From Streptomyces sp. Ru72 (GTDB taxonomy: Bacteria; Actinomycetota; Actinomycetes; Streptomycetales; Streptomycetaceae): a stretch of 34,894 bases of DNA. How positions within the stretch are numbered: position 1 is the first letter of the stretch; each line of letters starts with the position of its first letter. Location of the stretch: the NCBI RefSeq assembly GCF_002920635.1, contig NZ_PQSR01000084.1, positions 1-34,894 on the forward strand. The letters are read 5' to 3'. Shown here one piece after another: positions 7,679 to 14,584 of this stretch. The position numbers and the translations under genes were made by a program. The notes beneath the pieces are model-generated. The model did no database searches. It had not been told where the DNA came from and saw nothing but the letters and a program-made list of their open reading frames with translations.

Positions 7679-7861
7679 GGTGGACCGTCTCCTTCGCGAA
7701 TCGGTCGAGGTCGCGCACCCCCACGGCACACGGATCGCGGGTGTGCCGCAGACGCAGAAGGCGGTCGCGGCGGCCGCACCCGCCGTGACCCCCACTGTTC
7801 CGGCCAGGAACAGGCCGCGGTCGGTCCGGGCACCATCATCGTGCAGGATGCGAACGAACGC
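7679..7861. other. Sequence between Lrp start and solA remnant
   Basis: 183 bp. The minus-strand frame gives a short hydrophobic stretch (LFLAGTVGVTAGAAAATAF) with no start site or recognisable family, probably chance or decayed sequence between two duplicated blocks. The Lrp promoter should lie here, but no clear -35/-10 pair stands out. Confidence 0.3.
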
Positions 7862-7941
7862 GCGACACCGCCGGCCGCCAGGCGGGCCGGCTGCCGATCG
7901 TTCCGACGCGCGACGGCGACGCCCTTTCCGGCAGCTGCCAC
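7862..7941 (-). pseudogene. Frameshifted 5' remnant of a third SolA-like oxidase gene
   Basis: On the minus strand the sequence from the GTG at 7941 matches the first 90 or so bases of the oxidase gene at 3083 with small indels. The pieces GTCGCCGTCG, GTCGGAAC, GGCAGCC and CGCCTGGCGG recur in order, but the frame is lost. The 50 bp upstream, including the ribosome binding site AAAGGAAAG and the GCATGCTGGGGCCCCGA stretch (7971-7987; compare 3112-3128), is almost identical in both places. Homology stops near 7862. This is a truncated duplicate left beside IclR gene 2, in the same divergent arrangement as the intact solA/IclR pair. Confidence 0.7.
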
Positions 7942-8062
7942 AGGACTTTCCTTTCGTATCGCCAGGGCGCATGCTGGGGCCCCGACGTGGGGCTGCTCGG
8001 TCAGGAGGGCCTGCGGCTCACACCGTCCGTTGTCTCGGAGTTCGGCTCGGACCTCTCAGATC

Positions 8063-8099
8063 GTGCCACAATGTGGAATGCTGTGCTATATTTTGGCAC
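8063..8099 (+). promoter_or_regulatory. Operator/promoter of IclR gene 2
   Basis: Same architecture as at 3233: GTGCCA (8063-8068) and TGGCAC (8094-8099), nested palindrome CCACAATGTGG (8066-8076), and extended -10 TGC-TATATT (hexamer 8087-8092), which is the best promoter match of the three copies. A GGAGTCAAGAGG element further downstream in the 5' leader is also shared with the other two. Confidence 0.65.
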
Positions 8100-8176
8100 A
8101 GAGGATGACAGTGGCCCGAAGCGGGAGTCAAGAGGGTGTCTAGCAGATATCTCGAGGGTCGACAGGGGGAAGCCGG

Positions 8177-8929
8177 ATGGAGATGAAGAGCGTCACCAGG
8201 TCGCTGCGGATCCTGGAGGCGGTCGCCCAGCACCAGCCGGTCACGGTCGGGGAGCTGACGAAGCTGTTCGGCCTGCCGAAGTCGACGGTGCAGCGCACCC
8301 TGGTCACGCTGGCGGAGGCGGGCTGGCTGCGGGCGAACCGCAGGGACACCACCCGCTGGGAGATCGGCGCCCGCGTCCTCGCCGTACGGCCCGCCGCCCT
8401 GCAGGGCTCCAGCCTGTTCGCCGCCGCCCGCGAGCCCATGATCCGGCTCCGCGACGCGGTGAACGAGACCATCCACCTGTCGGTGCCCGACGCCCTGCAG
8501 TGCATGGTCGTGGTGGACCGCGTCGACTGCGACCACGCTGTACGAACCTTCCACAACGTGGGAGACACCTCACCGCTGCACGCCACGGCCGTCGGGCGAG
8601 CCGTCCTCGCCCACCTCCCGAAGCAGGACGTCGACGAACTCCTCACGCGGGGACTGGAACGCTTCAGCGACACCACCCCTGCCGACCCCGAGGAGCTGCG
8701 CGCCGAGCTGGACCGGGTGCGCGGCGACGGCTACGCGGTCAACCGCAACCAGTACCGGCCGGGCGTCTGCGCCCTCGCCGCGCCCGTGCTCAACGAGGAC
8801 GGAACACCGCTGGCCGCCGTGGCCATCTCGATGCCCGATTCCCGGTACGACGCGGACCGGATGCCCGAGTGGGGCCGCCTGGTCGCCGGCACGGCCGCGG
8901 AGATCTCCGGGCGCCTGATGGGCGCCTGA
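8177..8929 (+). CDS. IclR-family transcriptional regulator, paralogue 2
   Basis: 250 residues. The helix-turn-helix domain is nearly identical to IclR 1 (positions 4 and 18 differ in the first 80). The effector domain diverges after about residue 150 (for example FSDTTPADPEEL against VEATITDPAEL). The family core TSPLHATAVGRAVLAHLP is present. It stands next to the solA remnant in the same orientation as the intact pair, so it probably came with a duplicated solA/IclR block and then lost its partner. The coding end lies inside an 11-bp tandem repeat. Its target is inferred to be the shared 35-bp element. Confidence 0.93.
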   Translation: MEMKSVTRSLRILEAVAQHQPVTVGELTKLFGLPKSTVQRTLVTLAEAGWLRANRRDTTRWEIGARVLAVRPAALQGSSLFAAAREPMIRLRDAVNETIHLSVPDALQCMVVVDRVDCDHAVRTFHNVGDTSPLHATAVGRAVLAHLPKQDVDELLTRGLERFSDTTPADPEELRAELDRVRGDGYAVNRNQYRPGVCALAAPVLNEDGTPLAAVAISMPDSRYDADRMPEWGRLVAGTAAEISGRLMGA

Positions 8930-8940
8930 TGGGCGCCTGA
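8909..8940 (+). repeat. 11-bp tandem repeat across the stop codon of IclR gene 2
   Basis: GGGCGCCTGAT occurs at 8909-8919, 8920-8930 and, lacking the last base, 8931-8940. The stop TGA at 8927-8929 lies in the second unit. Gain of a unit, or loss of one, keeps the same protein end; loss of two would extend the protein. Confidence 0.85.
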
Positions 8941-8973
8941 ACGAAAGGCGGTGGCCGAGAGCCCCGCACCAGC

Positions 8974-9011
8974 GAGGGTCGGCTCCACGCACCGGCGTGG
9001 AGCCGGCCCTC
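8974..9011 (+). terminator. Strong hairpin after IclR gene 2
   Basis: GAGGGTCGGCTCCACGC (8974-8990) pairs with 8995-9011 over 17 bp with one G-T wobble and a 4-nt loop ACCG. It lies 45 bp after the stop, with no U-tract, as usual for Streptomyces terminators. It separates IclR gene 2 from IclR gene 3. Confidence 0.8.
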
Positions 9012-9100
9012 AGTGCGTGTCGCGGCAGCCATCGCCTCTGCGTCCGGCCGGATGAAGAGCCAGACGTAGGGCGCGGTCCAATCGGCAGACCCCAGCCGTA

Positions 9101-9135
9101 TGCCGGATTGTGGAACGCGATGCTAAAATCCGGCA
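9101..9135 (+). promoter_or_regulatory. Operator/promoter of IclR gene 3 with changes in both arms
   Basis: TGCCGGAT (9101-9108) and ATCCGGCA (9128-9135) form a perfect 8-bp inverted repeat over the same 35-bp span as in the other two copies. The left arm changed CA to GG and the right arm TG to CC, so symmetry is kept. The extended -10 TGC-TAAAAT (hexamer 9124-9129) is in the same position, and the inner TTGTGG is kept. Confidence 0.65.
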
Positions 9136-9207
9136 CGGATCATGGTCGGCCCAGGGAGGGAGTCAAGAGGTGGTCACACAAACCCGCACAGCTGACGGGG
9201 GCACTGG

Positions 9208-9957
9208 ATGGAGATGAAGAGCGTCACCAGGTCGCTGCGGATCCTGGAGGCGGTCGCCCAGCACCAGCCCGTCACGGTCGGGGAGTTGACGAAGCTGTTC
9301 GGCCTGCCCAAGTCGACCGTGCAGCGCACTCTGGTCACACTCAACGAGGCGGGCTGGCTGCGGGCGAACCGCAAGGACACCACCCGCTGGGAGATCGGCG
9401 CCCGCGTCCTCGCCGTACGGCCCGCCGCCCTGCAGGGCTCCAGCCTGTTCGCCGCCGCCCGCGAGCCCATGATCCGCCTCCGGGACACGCTGAACGAGAC
9501 CATCCACCTGTCCGTGCCCGACGCCCTGCACGGCATGGTCGTCGTCGACCGCGTCGACTGCGACCACGCCGTACGAACCTTCCACGCCATCGGCGACACC
9601 TCACCGCTGCACGCCACGGCCGCCGGACACGCGGTCCTCGCCCATCTGCCGAAGTCCGAGGTCGACGAGTTCACGGCGGGCACGCTCGAGGGTTACGGCG
9701 ACGAGACCATCACCGACCCGGTGGAGCTGCGCGCCGAACTCCGCCGCGTCAAGGGCCGTGGATACTCCGTCAACCTCAACCAGTACCTCCAGGGTGTCTG
9801 TGCCATCGCGGCACCCGTCCTGGATGGTGACGGGTTGCCTGTGGCGGCCGTGGCCGTCTCGATGCCCGACTCCCGCTTCGACGCCGGCCGGCTCGCCGAG
9901 CTGGGGCAGCTGGTGACCGCCGCCGCGGCGGACATCACCGCCCGCCATCTGCGCTGA
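9208..9957 (+). CDS. IclR-family transcriptional regulator, paralogue 3
   Basis: 249 residues. The DNA-binding part differs from paralogue 2 only at residues 46 (Ala to Asn) and 56 (Arg to Lys) within the first 80, and the effector domain is distinct after about 145. TSPLHATAAGHAVLAHLP marks the ligand-domain entry. It is the last gene of the left block and is followed by a convergent GABA-catabolism operon, with a strong hairpin between them. No catabolic gene adjoins it directly, so it may act on the solA operon, on the other IclR genes, or elsewhere. The start ATG 9208 follows GACGGGGGCACT; an in-frame ATG follows two codons later. Confidence 0.93.
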   Translation: MEMKSVTRSLRILEAVAQHQPVTVGELTKLFGLPKSTVQRTLVTLNEAGWLRANRKDTTRWEIGARVLAVRPAALQGSSLFAAAREPMIRLRDTLNETIHLSVPDALHGMVVVDRVDCDHAVRTFHAIGDTSPLHATAAGHAVLAHLPKSEVDEFTAGTLEGYGDETITDPVELRAELRRVKGRGYSVNLNQYLQGVCAIAAPVLDGDGLPVAAVAVSMPDSRFDAGRLAELGQLVTAAAADITARHLR

Positions 9958-10168
9958 TCGCACCGGCCCCCGGTTGTACGACAGCCCCGTATCACCGGTG
10001 AGCGGCAGCGGGCCGACCCCGACCACGTTCCCTTGCGCTCCACGACACCTGCGTCCCCTGCTGCGGGAGACCCGCAGCGGTGGCTCCCGCAGTGGCCCGA
10101 CCCGCAGGACGCGCACGCCATCCGCGCCTGCGCGAGCCGCCGTCCGGCTGGGAGCAGGCAGGCCCGAT

Positions 10169-10209
10169 CCCCGTGCCCGGCCTGGAGGACTGTTCGGCCG
10201 GGCACGGGG
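10169..10209 (-). terminator. Bidirectional hairpin between IclR gene 3 and gabD
   Basis: CCCCGTGCCCGGCC (10169-10182) and GGCCGGGCACGGGG (10196-10209) are perfectly complementary (14 bp) with a 13-nt loop. It lies 48 bp after the gabD stop. The remaining 9958-10256 gap shows no gene. Confidence 0.75.
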
Positions 10210-10256
10210 CCCGCGCGGTGCGCGACGCGGCGAATGTCAGGGCAGGACCGCCGCCG

Positions 10257-11696
10257 TCATCGCACGGGCACCGCGAGGTACTGGTACTCCAGGAACTCGT
10301 CGATCCCGACCCGGCCGCCTTCACGGCCGAGCCCGGACTGCTTGACACCGCCGAAGGGAGCGGCCGGGTTGGAGACGAGGCCGGTGTTGAGGCCGACCAT
10401 GCCCACCTCGAGGCGTTCGCTCACGCGCAGGGCGCGGTCGAGGCCCTCGGTGAAGACGTAACCGACCAGTCCCCAGGGGGTGTCGTTGGCGCGGCGTACC
10501 ACCTCGTCCTCGTCGTCGAAGGTGAGGATTGCCGCGACCGGGCCGAAGATCTCCGTGTCCATCAGGCGGCTGTCGGGGGCCACATCGGTGAGCACGGTCG
10601 GCGGGTAGAAGCAGCCCGGCCCTTCCGGGGCTCGGCCACCGACGAGGACCCGGGCCCCGCGCCCCACCGCGTCGGCGACCAGTTCCTCGACCTTGGCACG
10701 TCCGGTCCTGTCGATCAGCGGACCGACGTCGACGCCGTCCCGGGTCCCCGGGCCCACGACCAGCGCGCCCATGCGCTCGGCGAGCCGCCGCCCGAACTCC
10801 TCCGTCACCGACCGGTGCACGAAGAAACGGTTCGCGGCCGTGCACGCCTCGCCCATGTTGCGCATCTTGGCGACCATCGCGCCGTCCACGGCCTTGTCCA
10901 GGTCGGCGTCCTCGAACACGATGAAGGGCGCATTGCCGCCCAGTTCCATAGAGGTGCGTACGACGGTGTCGGCGCACTGCGCCAGCAGCAGCCGCCCGAC
11001 GGCCGTGGAACCGGTGAACGAGAGCTTGCGGATCCGCCCGCCGCGCAGGAGCGGTTCGCACACCTCCCCCGCACGGGAGGTGGTGACGACGTTGAGCACG
11101 CCGTCCGGCAGCCCGGCCTCCTTGAGGATCGCGGCGAGCGCCAGGCTGGACAGAGGGGTCTGCGGGGCCGGCTTGAGCACCATCGTGCAGCCCGCGGCGA
11201 CCGCCGGGCCGATCTTGCGGGTGCCCATGGCCAGAGGGAAGTTCCACGGGGTGATCAGCAGGCAGGGGCCGACCGGGCGACGGGAGAGCAGCATGCGGTT
11301 GCGGCCGTCGGGCAGGGTGGCGAGGCCGCCGTCGATGCGGACGGCCTCCTCGGAGAACCAGCGGAAGAACTCCGCCGCGTACGCCACCTCTCCCCTGGCC
11401 TCGGCCAGCGGCTTGCCCATCTCGGCCGTCATCAGGTGCGCGAGCTCGTCGGTCCGCTCGAGGATGATCTCGTACGCGCGGCGCAGGATCTCACTGCGCA
11501 CCCGCGGTGCCGTACGCGCCCATTCCTCCTGGGCCTGCACGGCCGCGTCCTCCGCGAGCCGGGCGTCCTTGGGCCCGGCGTCCGCGACGTGACAGAGGAT
11601 CTCGCCTGTCGCGGGGTCGTCGACGGGCATGGTGGCGCCGTCCGCGGCGTCCACCCAGGCCCCGCCGATGAACAACTGCGTGGGTGTGTCGGTCAT
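10257..11696 (-). CDS. gabD: Succinate-semialdehyde dehydrogenase-type aldehyde dehydrogenase
   Basis: 479 residues, the usual GabD length. Expected to oxidise succinate semialdehyde to succinate with NAD(P)+. It has the N-terminal FIGGAWVDA at 9-17, the oxyanion Asn152 in ITPWNFPLA, FTGSTAVG at 227-234, the general base Glu251 in MELGGNAP, the catalytic Cys285 in MGEACTAANR, and NTGLVSNPAAPFGGVKQSG near the end, which is the common SSADH ending. It is the third gene of an operon with gabT and a flavin/iron-sulfur dehydrogenase; its ATG at 11696 overlaps the upstream stop by 4 nt (ATGA), with AGGAGGAG as the ribosome binding site. A strong hairpin follows. The semialdehyde identity rests on the adjoining aminotransferase. 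Confidence 0.9.
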   Translation of the reverse strand: MTDTPTQLFIGGAWVDAADGATMPVDDPATGEILCHVADAGPKDARLAEDAAVQAQEEWARTAPRVRSEILRRAYEIILERTDELAHLMTAEMGKPLAEARGEVAYAAEFFRWFSEEAVRIDGGLATLPDGRNRMLLSRRPVGPCLLITPWNFPLAMGTRKIGPAVAAGCTMVLKPAPQTPLSSLALAAILKEAGLPDGVLNVVTTSRAGEVCEPLLRGGRIRKLSFTGSTAVGRLLLAQCADTVVRTSMELGGNAPFIVFEDADLDKAVDGAMVAKMRNMGEACTAANRFFVHRSVTEEFGRRLAERMGALVVGPGTRDGVDVGPLIDRTGRAKVEELVADAVGRGARVLVGGRAPEGPGCFYPPTVLTDVAPDSRLMDTEIFGPVAAILTFDDEDEVVRRANDTPWGLVGYVFTEGLDRALRVSERLEVGMVGLNTGLVSNPAAPFGGVKQSGLGREGGRVGIDEFLEYQYLAVPVR

Positions 11697-14584
11697 GAGG
11701 CTCCTCCTGGTTGATCGGCGGCGGGGTCCAGCAGTTCCGCCAGGTGCAGGGCACGGATGCCCCGGTCACCGGCGAGGTGGTCGATCTGGGTGGCGCAGCT
11801 GAAGCCGTCGGCCACGACGACGGCCCGCCTGTCCTGGTCGATGCCGTCCAGACGGGGTTTCAGGGCCAGGTCCGCGACGGCCATCGAGGTGTCGTAGTGC
11901 TCTGCCTCGAAGCCGAAGTTGCCGGCGAGTCCGCAGCAGCCCTCGGCCTCGTCGACCTTCCTGACACCGAGGCGGCTGAGCAGGTCGCGCGGGTGGCGGC
12001 CCTTGAAGGTGGCGTATTCGTGGCAGTGCGTCTGCAGGACGACGTCGTCCGGCAGCTCCGGCGGCGTCCAGCCGGGCGCGGCGAGGTCGGTCAGGGCCCC
12101 GGTGAAGGTGTGGACGCGGGCCGCGACGCGGCGGGCCGCTCGGGTGCCGAGGAGTTCGGGCACGTCGCGTTTGAGGGCCGCGGCGCAGCTGGGCTCGGCC
12201 ACGACGATGGGCCGTTCGTCGCCGTTGTCCAGGCGGGCGACCGTACGGGCCATGATGCGGCGCGCGATGGACAACTGGCCGGTGCTGACCCAGGTCAGGC
12301 CGCAGCACAGGCCGTCCTCCGCCGTACAGGGGATTCCGGCGTCGGCGAGGACGCGGCTCGCCGCTCCGGCCACCTCGGGACGGAAGGCGCGGGTGAAGCT
12401 GTCGACGAAGAGCAAGGCCTTCGCCGGTTCGCCCGTCCTCGCCGTGCGCAGGGCCCGGCGCAGCGCGCGCCGGGAGGCGAAGGCGGGGATGCGGCGTTTC
12501 GTGGTCACGCCTCCGAGGCGGGCGAGCAGCTTGCCGACCGGCCCGCGCAGCAGCGCGTTGACCGGGCGAGCGGCGTATCCGGCGAGGGTCGACGTCAGGG
12601 GCAGCCAGCCCAGCGAGTAATGGGAGCGGGGCCGGATCCTGCCTTTGTAGTGCTGGTGCAGGAACTCCGACTTGTACGTGGCCATGTCGACGCCGACCGG
12701 GCAGTCGCTGGAGCACGCCTTGCAGGACAGGCACAGGTCGAGGGCGTCGCGCACCTCGGCAGAGCGCCAGCCGTCCTGGACGGTCCCGCCGCGCACCATC
12801 TCCTGAAGGAGGCGGGCCCGGCCCCGCGTGGAGTCGTTCTCCTCTCCCGTGGCCCGGTAGCTGGGACACATCACACCGCCCGCGTCGCTGCGGCAGCGGC
12901 CGACTCCGACACAGCGGCGCACCGCGCCCGCGAAGCCGTCCTCGTCGTGCGGGAAGGAGAAAAGGGTCTCGGCGGGCAGCACCTCGGGCGCGTGCAGCGC
13001 GAGATCCGCGTCCAGCCGGGCCGGAGCCACGATGACGCCGGGGTTGAGCAGACCCTCGGGGTCGAAGGTCTCCTTGAAGGCGGCGAACGCCCGGATCATC
13101 CGGTGGCTGTACATGACCTGAAGCAGCTCGCCTCTGGCCCGCCCGTCACCGTGCTCGCCCGACAGCGTGCCGCCGTGCGAGACCACGAGCGTGGCCGCCT
13201 CGCCGAGGAAGCGGCGTGCGGCCGCCCGGCCGGTGTCCGTGGCCAGGTCGAAGTCGATACGGACGTGCACGCAGCCCGCGCCGAAGTGCCCGTACAGCAC
13301 GCCGGTCAGGCCGTGGGAGGACAGCAGCTTGCGGAAGTCGCGCAGGTAGGCGGCCAGGTCCTCCGGTGCGACGGCCGCGTCCTCCCAGCCGGGCCAGGAC
13401 TCCCCGCCGTCCACCAGGCGAGCGGCGAGCCCTGCCCCGTCCTCGCGGACCCGCCACAGCGAGCGCCGCTCGGCCGGGCTCTGGACGACCCGCCCACCGG
13501 TCATCCGGCCCCGTGCTGCGAGCACGTCCAGCAGTTCGGCGGCGCGGGCGTCGACCGCCGCCTTGTCGTCACCGTCGAGTTCGACGTACAACCAGGCCCG
13601 CCCCTCGGGCAGTCCGGTGACGGAGTCCGGTCCGCGTCGGGCGCGCATGGTCTCGACGATCGCCTCGTCCATGCCCTCCACCGCGGTGGGATTCCAGCGC
13701 AGGATCTCCGGGACGTCCTCGGCGGCGTCGACGACGTCGTCGTAGCCGAGCGTCAGCAGCGTCGAAGCCTGTGCGGTCGCCACCAGGCGGACCGTCGCCG
13801 CGGTGACGACCGCACAGGAGCCCTCGGTGCCCACCAGCGCGCGGGCCATGTCGAAGCCGTGCTCGGGCAGCAGGTGGTGCAGCTGGTAGCCGGATACCTG
13901 GCGGGGGATGCGGCCCAGCTCGGTGCGGATCGGCGCCAGGTTGGCGTCGACGAGGCGGCGTACGTCCGCTTCGAGGCGGGCGACGCGCTGGACCGCGTCC
14001 GTGTCGTTCGGGTCGGCCGCGCGCAGGCCGGTGCGGTCCGCGACGGCGCGCACGCCGTCGGCCGTGACGATCTCAAGCGCCTCGATGTGGGAGCTGGTAC
14101 GTCCGTGCCGCACCGACCGGTTCCCGCACGCGTCGTTGCCGATCATGCCGCCGAGGGTGCAGCGGCTGTGCGAGGAGGGGTCGGGGCCGAAGGTGAGCCC
14201 GTGCAGGGCGGTCGCGCCGCGCAGCGCGTCCAGGACCACTCCGGCCTGGACGCGCGCGGTGCGCGCCGCCGGGTCGATGTCCAGGATCCGGTTCATGTAC
14301 CGGGAGAAGTCCAGGACGACGCCCGGCCCTACCGCGTTGCCCGCCATGCTGGTGCCGCCGCCCCGCGCGGTGACCGGGATCCGCGCGTCCCGGCAGGCCC
14401 GCAGCACCGCGACCACGTCGTCGTCGCTGCGGGGGAAGACCACGGCCCGCGGCGGGACCCGGTAGTTGGAGGCGTCGTAGGCGTAGAGGCCGGTGGAGCC
14501 AGGGCCGGTCTCCACCCGCAGGCCGGGAGCGGTCTCGGCGAGCCGCGCGACCAGCGGCTCCAGGGCCGTGGTGGTGTCCGTCAT
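11693..14584 (-). CDS. FAD-linked oxidase plus 4Fe-4S protein (D-2-hydroxyglutarate/D-lactate dehydrogenase type, YdiJ/GlcD-like)
   Basis: 963 residues carrying the flavin and iron-sulfur parts on one chain. The N-terminal PCMH-type FAD domain is at about 40-270 with ARGGGTSMAGNAVG at 73-86. The FAD-oxidase C-terminal domain follows to about 520 with SGEHGDGR at 475-482. Iron-sulfur ligands follow: Cys558, Cys564, Cys573-Pro, then C618xxC621xxC624xxxC628P. Two CCG-type segments (CCGL at 760-763 and 883-886) resemble the GlpC/heterodisulfide reductase region. Such enzymes oxidise a D-2-hydroxyacid and pass electrons to the membrane chain. It sits between gabT and gabD with 4-nt overlaps on both sides. 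A possible role is recycling D-2-hydroxyglutarate or a related hydroxyacid made during GABA or 4-hydroxybutyrate turnover; this is inference. A longer frame upstream of ATG 14584 is out-of-frame read-through of gabT. Confidence 0.88.
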   Translation of the reverse strand: MTDTTTALEPLVARLAETAPGLRVETGPGSTGLYAYDASNYRVPPRAVVFPRSDDDVVAVLRACRDARIPVTARGGGTSMAGNAVGPGVVLDFSRYMNRILDIDPAARTARVQAGVVLDALRGATALHGLTFGPDPSSHSRCTLGGMIGNDACGNRSVRHGRTSSHIEALEIVTADGVRAVADRTGLRAADPNDTDAVQRVARLEADVRRLVDANLAPIRTELGRIPRQVSGYQLHHLLPEHGFDMARALVGTEGSCAVVTAATVRLVATAQASTLLTLGYDDVVDAAEDVPEILRWNPTAVEGMDEAIVETMRARRGPDSVTGLPEGRAWLYVELDGDDKAAVDARAAELLDVLAARGRMTGGRVVQSPAERRSLWRVREDGAGLAARLVDGGESWPGWEDAAVAPEDLAAYLRDFRKLLSSHGLTGVLYGHFGAGCVHVRIDFDLATDTGRAAARRFLGEAATLVVSHGGTLSGEHGDGRARGELLQVMYSHRMIRAFAAFKETFDPEGLLNPGVIVAPARLDADLALHAPEVLPAETLFSFPHDEDGFAGAVRRCVGVGRCRSDAGGVMCPSYRATGEENDSTRGRARLLQEMVRGGTVQDGWRSAEVRDALDLCLSCKACSSDCPVGVDMATYKSEFLHQHYKGRIRPRSHYSLGWLPLTSTLAGYAARPVNALLRGPVGKLLARLGGVTTKRRIPAFASRRALRRALRTARTGEPAKALLFVDSFTRAFRPEVAGAASRVLADAGIPCTAEDGLCCGLTWVSTGQLSIARRIMARTVARLDNGDERPIVVAEPSCAAALKRDVPELLGTRAARRVAARVHTFTGALTDLAAPGWTPPELPDDVVLQTHCHEYATFKGRHPRDLLSRLGVRKVDEAEGCCGLAGNFGFEAEHYDTSMAVADLALKPRLDGIDQDRRAVVVADGFSCATQIDHLAGDRGIRALHLAELLDPAADQPGGAS

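Noticed and set aside
7679..7972. N-terminal extension of the Lrp/AsnC protein
   Set aside because: The added stretch runs through the solA remnant and unrelated sequence; the GTG at 7678 has a good ribosome site and gives normal family length.
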